Shown here: positions 14,986-25,899 of the stretch, piece by piece | How the letters are laid out: each line of letters starts with the position of its first letter | How positions within the stretch are numbered: position 1 is the first letter of the stretch | Assembly: GCA_036850595.1 (NCBI GenBank) | Contig: CM072156.1 | Location: 11,914,326 to 11,978,325 of the forward strand | DNA from: Rhyacichthys aspro | Lineage: Eukaryota; Chordata; Actinopteri; Gobiiformes; Rhyacichthyidae | Direction of reading: 5' to 3' | Length of the DNA stretch: 64,000 nt | Notes under the pieces: model-generated | Databases searched by the model: none | What the model saw: only the letters and a program-made list of their open reading frames with translations | Told to the model about the DNA's origin: nothing | Program-made: the position numbers and the translations under genes

Positions 14986-15365
14986 GACCATCGTCTGAAT
15001 TGTATATTTCTATTTAAAGAGACATATTGTTTTCATCTTTTGCCCCCCTAGTCCCTCGGGAAATGCGCAGAATATAAAAAGCGAGACTTTAAATAACAAG
15101 AGGCTGCCATCAGTTCCCCTGCTAGTCCGCACATTACCCTCATCTGTGAGTGAGCGTCTGACACCTACTAAAATGTTTCAGCTCTACGTGCCTATAAGAG
15201 CATAAATAATTCAGAATTAATCCCTGCTGGAGCGGACTATGGGATTCATAAATTATCTGAGCGCAGTCCCTAATGCAGTCCTCGGATTGGAACACCTATG
15301 GTAACAATCGAGCAGACGTGCTCATTACACCTTGTGAAGAGATATCTTAACCTCTGAATATTAAT
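14986..15365. promoter_or_regulatory. Candidate conserved non-coding element
   Basis: About 380 bp of complex sequence with ATAAATAATTCAGAATTAAT and TCATAAATTAT cores and scattered CpGs (for example GAGCGCAGTCC, GGAGCGGAC) unlike the AT-rich flanks. No long ORF crosses it. It is among the best enhancer-like blocks here by eye. Confidence 0.35.
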
Positions 15366-16875
15366 TTTCAGGAATAAATGGGGAATGTTTCTGGTATTAG
15401 TCACTTAATATGTGAGTGAATGAATATTTAACAAGTGCTTATAGTGTCTAGGCGTGCAGTATAACTAGTCATATTGTAAATAAGTTTAAGTTATTAGTTT
15501 GTATCTCATGCATTAAAAGCACAACTGCTCTCAACAATTTCAACCCACTGTGATAAGAACCTTTTCTTTTTTTTTTTTTTTTTAAATACATTAACTTTCA
15601 ATAAATATTGTTATGGAAAAGTGGCTGTAAGTCTACTGCTGTTTTACCTGCATCTTAAGTGTTATAAATTAAAAGAAACCCCTCCTAAATGAACTTAAAA
15701 ACAACTAAAAAGTGACATTAAGTCATGAGCTTGTGTAAATCGTGTTATATATGAAAGCTAAAACATAAATCTTCTCATAAAGAACACAAGAGGGGAGACA
15801 GAGAGGAACCTGGACACCCATGGAGATGTTTTGCTGACATTTACAACGAGTCCCTCAAAAGGTTTGCCCATCACTCTGCAGCAACGCCAAGCTGCCCAGG
15901 AGGCAGTGATGGATGGTGCGCAGACAACACACTTAATCAGCCACAGCATGGATGGAAATATTAATGCTGGGTAATTGAGAACACAATAGCAAGCGCCGCG
16001 ATATAAAGAAGATACATTCAGACCCGCTGACATTCGGACAGTGACGTGAAAAGAAGTAGTTTTGAAGATTTACAGCCGTATTACCGAGTGAGCGGCGATA
16101 TGAAAAGGCCCACTTTCCGATGATACAGGAGTAATCCGTGCATTATAAACACAAAGTAGTCCAAATTCTAAGTACACCGTGTATATGTTTATAATGTGAA
16201 AGACATGAAAGACTTACACAAGCACAAGTGGAGATGAAAAATGCCACCGAACAGCATATCAAAGCTATATTAGATGTGTCTACACTTGTGTCGACGGAAA
16301 ATGTGAAAACACAAACTGATCCTCAATAAAAAGGACTACTGTAGCGGGTAAAAGAGAGTGGCATTTGGTGAGGGGAGGGGAAAAATATCCGATTTAGAAA
16401 GTGGTTGAAAATATACATATCAAAGGAATAGACATGGAGATTTCCTTTGCCTGTGCATCCTATCCATGTATCCCTCCCTCGCCTCCTCAAGCGCGAGCTG
16501 AGAGGGGTCTCTTATAAATTCGCAGGTAAGAGAGCCAGAAACCTACTTATGAGAATCTGCAGTTCATAATCCATAGGTTCTATCAGCAGATTACTAGAAA
16601 TAAAGTGTTGGGAGAGACATAAAGCAGGACTCAGTGTGCCAGATGAGACAATGCTGGTTTCAGTCTACACTTCACTCCAGTGTACATAATTAACAGCTTG
16701 TGTTCAGCTAAAGCAAAGACAAATACATGGACGGGAACGCTCGGAATGATCCTAATAGGATATTCATGTTACAATATGTCATCACTTATACCCAGAATTA
16801 AACGTAAACCCGGACACAATGCTACACCAACACTGTGAATTTTAATTAAAATGACTCATTTAGTAGCTTCATCTG
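15366..16875. other. Non-coding stretch with one enhancer-like patch
   Basis: A T17 run lies at 15567. A patch at 15895-16030 holds CTTAATCAGCC, ATATTAATGC and GGTAATTGAG. A 14-bp palindrome ATTTTAATTAAAAT lies at 16839-16852. No exon seen. Confidence 0.45.
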
Positions 16876-17435
16876 ACTTACTTTGCCACTCTTGACTTTC
16901 TAGCCTCTTTAGCATGCCAGTAAATCTGTATAGGGCAATTCATTCGTCACACGGCTTTACCCATTAGAGGCGGACCACTAAATGCTTCACCTTTTGATTT
17001 GGAGTACAGGAGTACAGGATTTGTCAGTGGAAATGCGAAGGTGCTTTATTGCTCCAAATTTCATCACAATAAAGGCTTATGGGAAGGGTGGCATAATCGT
17101 TGCCCTATAAATGTCTCTATGTAGATTACATGCTTCTTGCCCGGCTAATCCTGGTAATTGATGAACTTCTATGCCTGTGATTTTTTATATTATTTTGTAA
17201 TTTGTTTATTAATTAAGATAACACTTATTTTGGGACCTCAACCAAGTAAACACGATTATGTGCTCTGCGGGGTGAGTGTTCAGCGTGCTGACGTTCCCAA
17301 AGCAGCGAGCTGGCGGGCTGGCAGGCTGCTGCTGCCAGGGAATGTCTAATAGTCTTGCACTGAGAAGTTTAATTCATTTGCCATAAAGCTAAAAATAAAC
17401 AGTCACACTTAATTGGGCTCTGAATGTGAGCATTA
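16876..17435. promoter_or_regulatory. Candidate conserved non-coding element
   Basis: A long patch with CACAATAAAGG, GGTAATTGATG, TATTAATTAAG, AAGTAAACAC (forkhead-like) and CTTAATTGGG cores. A GC-rich stretch lies at 17295-17340. Judged by motif density only. Confidence 0.35.
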
Positions 17436-17867
17436 TTGACTTGTTATAAAAAAGCAAGGCCATGAATTATAAGCAAAGACTCTACACTTAATAGGAAAAG
17501 CACAGTTTTGTACAGTGGAAAAATAGTATAACTGGGGAAGATAGCTAGGGAGCAATTCATAGCTTTATAATTTCCTATTTATATCCAACATATTAAAAAA
17601 AACATGTCTTTTCCATTATAATTAACTGACAAACTAAAAAAAAAAAAAAAAAGTGGTGAGTTTCATTTATGAATGCATTGGGCTTGAGGATTTGTGTATG
17701 ATTTCTTGAAGTTCAGAACGCAGAGACTCTGAGGCAGGACGGGGGAGGTTTAGAATGAGAAAGAGCAAATCAGGAAGATTTCCATAAAAAAGTCGAATAA
17801 ATAAGTGCCTGAGATACAACAATTTGGATTTACATATATTATCCCGCTCTATCTCTTTGGATATTTT

Positions 17868-17894
17868 ACAGCCCCGATATGAGAGCGGGGCTGT
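17868..17894. other. 9-bp GC-rich inverted repeat
   Basis: ACAGCCCCG (17868-17876) pairs perfectly with CGGGGCTGT (17886-17894) around a 9-nt loop. Confidence 0.7.
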
Positions 17895-18081
17895 GCGATA
17901 AACTGAGTATGACCTATGCTCTGCGGGCTCAGTCAGAAAGAGCAGACGCCTGTAAGAATACTCAAGGAGCAGAGGAAAGGTTGAGAGGATGAGGACAAAA
18001 AACGGAGAGAGGAAGAAAAATGACACTAAAAGGCAGGCCCGAACTGATTGATGCTCTGCTGTATTTGAAGATCAGTGGCAG

Positions 18082-18095
18082 CCTTGTGGTGGCAG
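18082..18095 (+). promoter_or_regulatory. Weak candidate CTCF site
   Basis: CCTTGTGGTGGCAG agrees with the CTCF core (CCACNAGGTGGCAG form) at most positions. The GGTGGCAG half is intact. Confidence 0.25.
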
Positions 18096-19714
18096 CGCAG
18101 AGGTCAGCCCAGAGTATGTGTGTGTGTTTGTGACTTTCTCTGTCAGTTTCACTGTCTCGCTGTGTGTGTTTCCACATTTTCTCTCTGTTGTAGAGGAGAA
18201 TGCTCAGTCACTGGGTGGCTGGGGGAAATCAGATGTGAGCAGAGAATAACATGCTCGATTTGGCCAGGGAAAGGAGACAGGCCAGGAGGATGGGAGAGCA
18301 CCATGATGTATCGAGCCGTTTGCCAGCCGGATGGGGCACATGGTGGCGGCCCTCTTTCTGCCTGTCAGCAAATGCACGTTTTTCACCCAGCAGGAGCAGC
18401 GGGCTAGCACGTGTGTGTCTGAGAGTGTGTGCTATTTTGAAGAATATAAGTGCTTTACAGAAATACACACATATACATATAGTAGGTCCTTGCATTTACT
18501 CAAATAGCAACTAACTAATTCACAACGGCGCACTTCTCATCACAGCAAGCATCCGAACTTATATCCCAAACAAATAATCAAACACTAGAAATGAGGGCTA
18601 TAGCGTGCATGTGTTAAACAACCAACTGAAAAATAAATACATAATATACATAGGTGCAGTCCCATGTTTATTTTCTTGTGGAAATGATTGAAGTTGTTGT
18701 AAACACATACATTGGGTGAGTTTGTCCTGAAAGCCTTGGGTCAAAGGTTGAAGCCCTGTGCTTTTGACCCACACACTAAGCTGTTGTAACTTGGTTTTAG
18801 CTCGTCCGAAAAGCATGGATCATTTCCAAATGCATCACATTTTTATTCTAACCTTCAACCTCTAAGAGACTAACTTTTTTGTCCCTTAATGGTTAACGTG
18901 AAAAATGTACTTTAAAACAACCAATAATAAAAAAAAAAAAGTATTGCATTCTAACGGAAAAAACACAAAATATGATTACCCTTGTTGCCCTCCTTTTTTA
19001 CTATTTTGAAACAAAGGGCTATGGTTCATGTCCAAAAACCTTGTATATCCATCAAACACTGCATATTGGCTTCATACAAGGCAGCCTGAAGGTTTCAACT
19101 CAACACACTGACACACAAGCGCAGGCCTCCACACTAAAGACTTCTTTTCAGCTTGTGTCGAGGGAAGTGGGCTGGGGAGACCCTTTGATGTGGGAACACT
19201 GAGGTCAGAGAGAAGAGTCTGTGCAGCGCTAAATTCCATCCCCCATAACAGTTCCCTTTTCACTCCTGACTTCAGTTTCTGAATCTTCAAAACAAGTACA
19301 GAGAGGTTTTAGCACAATGTGAATATGTAGGAGTAGGGCTGGATTGCTAACATGGTTTAAGGCACCACATCCTCCTTAAAAGTTAGCGGTCTGTGTTGCA
19401 TTTAAGCCGGTCCCTTCATGCACTTAAAGGCCTTTTGTTTCTCGAAGTAAAACTAATTTCAAATGTTGTGTTGCACTCGACGCAAATGGAAGGAAATGTT
19501 AGCCTCAGTCGCGCTTTAAAGTCAATGAATTTGTCAAAAAATTTATGATAATTCATTCAATTACTCTTTAGACATTTAAATGATGTGTGGAGTGCGAGAG
19601 GAGGTGATGCGGGTCAGCTAAAGAGAGCAGAAGAGGAGGAGGAGGGGTGCCGGGAGGGAGGAGAAGAGGGATTGGGGAATAATCCTGCTCTTGATATTAC
19701 ACTCCCTCCAGAGG

Positions 19715-19724
19715 CCTTTTAAGG
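19715..19724. promoter_or_regulatory. CArG box (SRF/MEF-type site)
   Basis: CCTTTTAAGG is a perfect CC(A/T)6GG serum response factor site. It lies downstream of a purine-rich tract (about 19628-19672), in an otherwise non-coding block. Confidence 0.35.
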
Positions 19725-20050
19725 GCTCCATATCACAGTGTGCGGCCTCCTAAACTTCTCTCCCCCACTTACCAACTCAGCGGCCCGTCCACACACCCCC
19801 TCGACAAACACTTCAGTTCACCACCGATTTGTCTTACATTTACTGTTCAAACATCTTTTGCCGCACCCACATACATGGAAATTAAAACACAGCTCAAAAT
19901 GAATATGCATTAGAAATCTTCTGGTTTTAAGAAAATGCAAAAAGTTGTTAAAATCCATTTGGAATTTTTTTTTTTTTTTCCATACACATCCACAAACATT
20001 TCCCTTTTCATTTCTGAGGGAATGACAATAAAAAGGCCCACCGCTCTTCT

Positions 20051-20070
20051 CGACCCTTGACCTTTGATCC
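20051..20070 (-). promoter_or_regulatory. Second triple DR1-type half-site array
   Basis: The plus strand reads CGACCC-T-TGACCT-T-TGATCC, the same spacing as the array at 2934-2953. With the preceding TCTC the two sites share about 15 bp. The central AGGTCA half-site is the consensus. Confidence 0.4.
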
Positions 20071-20205
20071 CTGGAGGTCTCCCACTGCCTGTGCGGGAGG
20101 TGGAGGAGGGACTCAGAGGAATGGAAGGGGTGCTAAAAGGCGCGGATGTGGTGGGGCCCTGAGAACAGCTCCCTCTGTCAGACCAGCTCAGCCTGCATCA
20201 TGGGT

Positions 20206-20221
20206 AAGCTCCCCCTCTAGT
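20206..20221 (-). promoter_or_regulatory. Weak candidate CTCF site, opposite orientation
   Basis: The minus strand reads ACACTAGAGGGGGAGC, resembling the CTCF core with a few mismatches. It lies about 2.1 kb from and convergent with the candidate at 18082. Confidence 0.2.
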
Positions 20222-23185
20222 GTTCACTGGACCCTCTCATGTGGGATCTTATTTCCACTAAAACAATGACTATCACTTACTATCTTCATTTGATGTGTTT
20301 TATGTAAAGATATAGCATACACGAACAACTGATTCTGTTAGTCAGCTGTTTTTCCTGATGCTGTGATACAGGTGATTGCTGCACACACATGCATCCAGAT
20401 TTCACTGAGAACATGCAACCAAGTTGCTACCATGAATACTCTATGCAATTAATAACATACACTTAAGTGCAGCATGAAAATAAAACTACTGATGAATTCA
20501 TTTCTGAAAGTAAAACATCAAGATACAATTTCAGCATATAGTTTCAGTATCTGGTCACTACTGCCTTAGAACCATGCACAGTGTATCAGATCTATGCCAC
20601 TCTGGGTGCCTCCTATTCTAGCCTAGCCATGCCTGAGGGCATGCTAATTACCTTCTCTCTTGCTCTAAATTAACCAGCTTTCACTGGGACACCATCATCA
20701 CTTTCAATTCAGCGGATGGAGAGGAGGGTTGGAGCTCAAGATACGAAGGAGAGGGAGGAGCAATGGATGAAAACAGAAACAAACCAGTAATCTCCTACAT
20801 TGCCTCCTAAACGAAAGCCACTCTGTCCCTAATGTAGACAAGTCATTTTGTACAAGCCGTTAAAGCCCACTGGGCCAGGCGAGCATGCAGTGCAGGGCGG
20901 CCTGTTTCAAAGATCTTTTGCAATCTGTTACACAATGGACCCCCTCATTTTATGCTGCTACATCATAAAAGTGCTCCTTTTGTTATATTTCCATCCTTAA
21001 AAGGGTCTTAATCCCCATCCTTTCAGGCTGGTCTATGGCAAATTCCTCAGGGACATCCCATTCGCTGCAAGGGCTAGAGTGACCCACTCAGAAACCAGCA
21101 TGCAGGGCTTTGAGCTTTTCTTTTGCTGCCACTCTCCAGAGAACATTAAATCGTACTTTTCATCCCGCTCACCATAGGGGGAAGCCCCTTAATGATGACA
21201 GAGAAAGAGAAATTCCTCCAGTCGGTCCTATGACACCATTCTGCTGTCAAGCAGGCATCTCGGCGGAGAGAATCAAACATGGCTTCCTGCAGGTGGAACG
21301 CCAATGAAGGTCACAGCCCAGTGAGAAAGGAGAGAGGGAGCAGAGAGAAGGGAAAACGGAAGAAGTGTGAGAGAAAGACATAGGGAGCCCAGCTTTTTCT
21401 GAGCAAATTAAGTCATCTGCAACAAAAAGAAGATGAAGGTTGCCCTTCTTGTTCATGTGTATTTAGTTCATTCTAAGGATTCTCCTCTGTCTATTCAAAA
21501 CCACAAAGTACTACTATTTTTTTAATGCAGGACACAAGATGTCTCTCTTGCTTTTTTGCAGTCATTAGTGTGGATTTAATCAAGTTACACCCCAGCTGAC
21601 CCACCTCCTTACTCTAATTCACAAAGCACCATCAACACGACAAACTGAAATGTTATTCAAAACCATGTGAGAAGGTGTAAATTATGATCCATTTCTAAAC
21701 TCTTACTATAGTCTACTCAAAACCAGACTTATAATGAAGATTTTGATATGCTCTTCTTTCATTGCATATGCAAGAAATACTATTATAAGACATAATTCAA
21801 AACAAACAAAAAAAGACACACAAGCACAAACCAGCCCTTACACAAGAAACTGATCAAACTGTTAATGATCTGTCAGTCAAGTAGGAGGGCAGATGTTTAC
21901 AGATGCCCAGAACCAATGGCAGGGCTCATCAGTCAGAGTCATAGACTTGGCAACCATGTCACCTACCACACCCACTCACTTACCCTCGCCACCACAAAGT
22001 GAAACTGAGTACTTACAAGCATCAGTCCTTTTGGGCTGGTTATAGAGAATCACAAGTTGAAAGGGGAATCATTCTTTTTGGTCTAACTGCCTTGTTGTAC
22101 AAAAACTGTAAAAATCTGCAGCTGTTTCCAAAGTATTGTCCTTTCTTTTTCCCATTGCTGATCTGGAAGCAGCCATTGGTGCCTTCCTCTTTCACCCTGA
22201 TGTGTGACACTCATGACAAATTGGGTGTGGAAGTGAAGGTGATGGGCTGTGAAAGTAATGCCCCTGCCCCCACCGATACACAGCACTCACGCACACGGGA
22301 CAGCACAACACACCAATACATTGATATATCTGTACACAATCTCATACTTCTCAGCACTTGGGCCTGCCCTCAGACGACACAAATATTTCTGCTCTATCAA
22401 TGGTGGCCACCTGGATAGAAGAAATGAAAGGTGAAAAGGAAATGAGAAAATGATTCCATCGTAATATTACATACACTTTTACATATGCACAATAAGATAT
22501 AGTAAAGCAGATGACGAAAGAAAATATTTACTTGTGAATGTAAGACACTGTGTATATATAACCTTCCAACCAATTAAAGTCACATTATTAGCACCTTTAC
22601 AATGAAAAATTGAGCAATTTCCACCAGGCAAAAATGATGATACTGCACTGCATAGCAATTATCTAAACATTACACTAATTCCCATAGAAGTATTTAAATT
22701 ATATGGTTGGTTGATTGCATGATGAATTAAAGAGCATTTTTTTTTACGGGGAATCTCATCCCACAGTGATGAGGACGGCGGCTCTGAGGCACAGTCGGGA
22801 CAGGCTCGTAGAAGTGTAACCTAATAAAGATGTTCTATTAGGATTAGCAGCACCTCCAGGGACCTCCTTCAACCTGTAGCCTCAGTCTGATCCACAAGTC
22901 CTTAAAGAAGATATCCTCATTCTAATGTCATCATGTAGCAACACAATCTTTCCAGTTGATTTTATACTTCATTTTCTAGCATCGCCAATTTTTATTAACC
23001 GAGTAGAAAAATGGCAGTTTCAATAAATAACAATAAATAAAGTAATAATAATGAGCCAGAAGAGTGTCATGTTTCAGAGCAAGAATAACGTTCCGATTTC
23101 AGACAGCTTCATTTTGCAAGTCTGTAGCACCATTCCTCACATGACACCAAATGTAGTGCACTTAATGGCTTTTTGTTGTCGTTGT

Positions 23186-23385
23186 TTGAGCGACAGAAGA
23201 AATTTCAGTTCCACAGTAGACAGCAGGCGATATATTCACTTACAGCCCCTGTCAGAACGAGAGGCTTGTTACCTTTGATCTATTAGCCCATTTGTTTATG
23301 CAGGTTTCAAATGTCCTCATGACCGTTGTATCAGATATAACTGCAGTTTGCTTTACAAGCTATAGTAATCAGACTATTTGTAATG
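23186..23385. repeat. Duplicated element pair 2, copy A
   Basis: This segment is similar in direct orientation to 24558-24720. Shared blocks in order are GAAATTTCAGTT, CAGCAGGC, TATTCACTT, CCTGTCAG followed by ACGAGAG, GTTACCTT, and ATAACTGCA. A further weaker match follows around 23475 (AGGACTGT...ACA), so the duplicated unit may be longer than this core. Confidence 0.7.
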
Positions 23386-23910
23386 TCTGTTTGACTTTAC
23401 CTTTTCCATTTGGCCAAAGCTGCCCCAAATTCAAACCATTGTCATGACAATAACATGATCTTTATTTATCATCAAGGACTGTTACAGAAAACAAAGCTAC
23501 CATTGCTAATCAGTAAGCTAAGAAAAGTTGTGGTGGTTTTAAATGCACAAAGGGTGAAAGTTTCCAAGACTTCATCCAGAGTTCTTAACACTTGAAAATG
23601 ACCGTGGTGCCAAGGGTGCCAAGTGATTTGACTTAAGCCGGGCATACATTGTGAGATGTTTTTGCACTCTGTTGTTGTTGTTTTTGCACTCTGGCTTCGT
23701 TTCTGGCTTCTCGGTGGATAAAATAGCACACATTGCCTAAAGAGCATGCCTCTTTTTAGCATGAAACCTTGTAGCCTAACTGCTTTTGCGTTTGGAAGTC
23801 AGATTTATTTCCTTTCACACACATGAAAGCACCATAATTCATTTGCTTGTTACTATGGCTACCCCACCATACTGGAACAATTTGACGACAAACTGCCCTG
23901 ATTTAAAAAA

Positions 23911-23926
23911 CAAACAAACAAACAAA
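23911..23926. repeat. (CAAA)4 microsatellite
   Basis: Four CAAA units following an A run, between the two copies of duplicated element pair 2. Confidence 0.85.
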
Positions 23927-24557
23927 GAAAGAGCTTAATATCTAGATAGTTGCTGATGTTTTCTCCTGAGGCATTAGGACATTAAACATATGTCGTCTGT
24001 CGGGGACATTTGTCAAAACCATCTTGTTTCCACCAAATTTGCAATGTTTGCTGATTTTGACTACTGTTTTTGTAAAAAATGCTTTGCAACTACCATGACA
24101 AAAAACAACAAATGTGACTTTCTGAACCGTGACCCTGAAAAATGAATGTAGCCTAATTATATTATGCCTATTTGATAATATATTTGAGGTCTAAATGAGG
24201 AAAAAATAAGGGTGGGGCTTTGAATTGGTCCCGTAATCCTGACTTTCAAAGTTTTCTGCTGAAAAGTCCACTTTTAAAATGATTAAAAGATTGCTGAGGT
24301 CCACAGAATTGAATCTATAGTATATCCTTAGCTATATGAGGATTGTACCTTTGTGACCAGGCCATCACCAGGTGCAGACTTCGATAAATAGTAATGAGAG
24401 GAAATGAATTACTATTAGATCACTAAGGTGAATGTGATTAGCAAGAACTAAAGCTTTAAATCATGGAAACATAATTGTATGACGCATTAACCTGAAGGCT
24501 CACATTATCAAAGTCGTATCAGCCAATTGACAAGGCTTTTATAATTAGACATGCTGT

Positions 24558-24720
24558 TCTTTGAGGAAATTTCAGTTACACAATGCTCAGCAGGCAATGT
24601 ATTCACTTCTAGCCTGTCAGCACGAGAGAACATTGTTGTTACCTTGGCACATTTTCTTTACAGATTGCAAACTTCTTATAACTGCAATTTACTATAATAA
24701 TTCATTAAAATGATAAATTG
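24558..24720. repeat. Duplicated element pair 2, copy B, upstream of the small gene
   Basis: This is the partner of 23186-23385, offset about 1367 bp at its start and 1342 bp at its end. It ends about 230 bp before the start codon at 24948. The weaker match continues at 24766 (AGGACTGTCACA). It may be part of the upstream control region of that gene; this is inference from position only. Confidence 0.7.
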
Positions 24721-24947
24721 TTTATTATCAAAACTCCTGTGGAGAATGATCAGCACATACTCTGAGGACTGTCACACAGAGCAAATCATTTAGTTAATCA
24801 AGCTATCATTTAGCTATCAAGACATGCTTTCTTTTGGATTGCTGTTATTTTTGTTTTTCCCTTTCAATTCCACTGATTTTATCCATATCTGAATCGACAG
24901 GCAAATTTTCAGCAGCTGAGATCCACCCAACTCCAACAAACCTCAAC

Positions 24948-25565
24948 ATGAACATGGTAAGATATAGGATTATGTTTTTTCACAGCAAAGTAATTATCAA
25001 ATAAAACCCTAAAAAATCTTGCAGCACAATTTACATTTCAGATTAAAAAAATATTTGTTTATTTTGATTGTGTAGGATGAAATGCAGCCAGGTGATGCTG
25101 CACCAAATGAGGACAAACCATCTCCACAAACTGAGGAGAATACTGTGGAGCAGGGCTATCGTGTGACTGGATCTGCGTCTGGGTCGGCAATGGTGAAGAT
25201 GCTAGAGGTGGATGAAGACAAAATGAAAATAGCTATATACGTAGATCTCCGGATGGACACTGTGTGCAAGGATTTTGACAATATCCCTAAGGTGCTGAGA
25301 CAGGATAATAGGGAGAAAGATAAAAAGACACCAGTTCTAGTAAGTTGTGTTTTAGACAGTTTCTTTTTTCTTTCTCATTTAAGCATATCATTTAGACAGT
25401 GTTGGAAACATGTCCCTGTTGATGTATTTGTTGATTATGTAGGACCGGTCTCTCATTAACGAGGAAACAGAGGAGACACGTGGCTCTTTTCGGAATGAGA
25501 AGTCAGACAAATTTAACCCGGTAGAAGCTCTCAGACTTAGATGCTCAGATGGGTTTGCTACATGA
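24948..25565 (+). CDS. Small three-exon gene, uncharacterised 131-residue protein
   Basis: Coding exons are 24948-24956, 25076-25339 and 25443-25565 (stop TGA at 25563). Introns of 119 and 103 bp have canonical ends: ATG|GTAAGA, TGTAG|GA, CTA|GTAAGT, TGTAG|GA. Both introns are phase 0, so the frame joins without a break (3 + 88 + 40 residues). The start ATG has A at -3. A second in-frame ATG follows two codons later. The frame is also open upstream to 24798 without an ATG, and an acceptor-like polypyrimidine-CAG ends at 24900, so exon 1 may begin at 24901 and an earlier coding exon is possible. The product begins MNMDEMQPGD, is rich in Glu, Asp and Lys, and shows no signal peptide, membrane segment or motif I recognise. 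Its middle (about residues 31-75) mixes hydrophobic and charged residues and looks folded. Poly(A) signals follow at 25649 and 25889. Function is unknown. The gene structure is directly visible, and two short in-frame introns argue against chance. Confidence 0.72.
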
Positions 25566-25648
25566 CAAGCTTCATATGATACTTGACGCACAGATATCAA
25601 TGATGAAAGAATTTATCAAACTGAATTCACCTGATCGCACTGAAAATG

Positions 25649-25654
25649 AATAAA
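25649..25654 (+). terminator. Polyadenylation signal of the small gene
   Basis: A canonical AATAAA lies 84 bp after the TGA stop of the gene ending at 25565. A second AATAAA at 25889-25894 could give a longer 3' UTR. Confidence 0.55.
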
Positions 25655-25899
25655 ATGATATCTAAATATATTGTTGGCTGTGAGCAATGCTTCTTTTGCA
25701 GTAGTGCAGGTGGCCACAGGTGAAATGTACATTGCTGTATCTTGTGCAAGTAATAAATGTGGATATGGACCTCTGTGTTTACCATCTTGTGTACCTTGGT
25801 CCTCTATTGATCAGACAAAACTTAACTTAAAAATCACTTCTCTTACACATGAACTGTAGGAATGTGTATTTATAATTTGTTAGGGACAAATAAATAGTA

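Larger units (their letters stand above)
17436..23185. other. Non-coding stretch, no gene seen
   Basis: It holds the 17868 inverted repeat, the weak CTCF-like pair (18082, 20206), the CArG box at 19715, the DR1 array at 20051 and several homopolymers. ORFs up to 139 codons (21999-22418) show no recognisable domain, and overlapping frames are also open. Confidence 0.5.

Noticed and set aside
20057..20269. Gly/Arg-rich ORF starting beside the DR1 array, with a donor-like ATGGGTAAGC near 20200
   Set aside because: No acceptor or downstream exon fits and the translation is low complexity.
21999..22418. 139-codon ORF as a protein
   Set aside because: Composition looks random, overlapping ORFs exist on both strands, and there is no splice or motif support.
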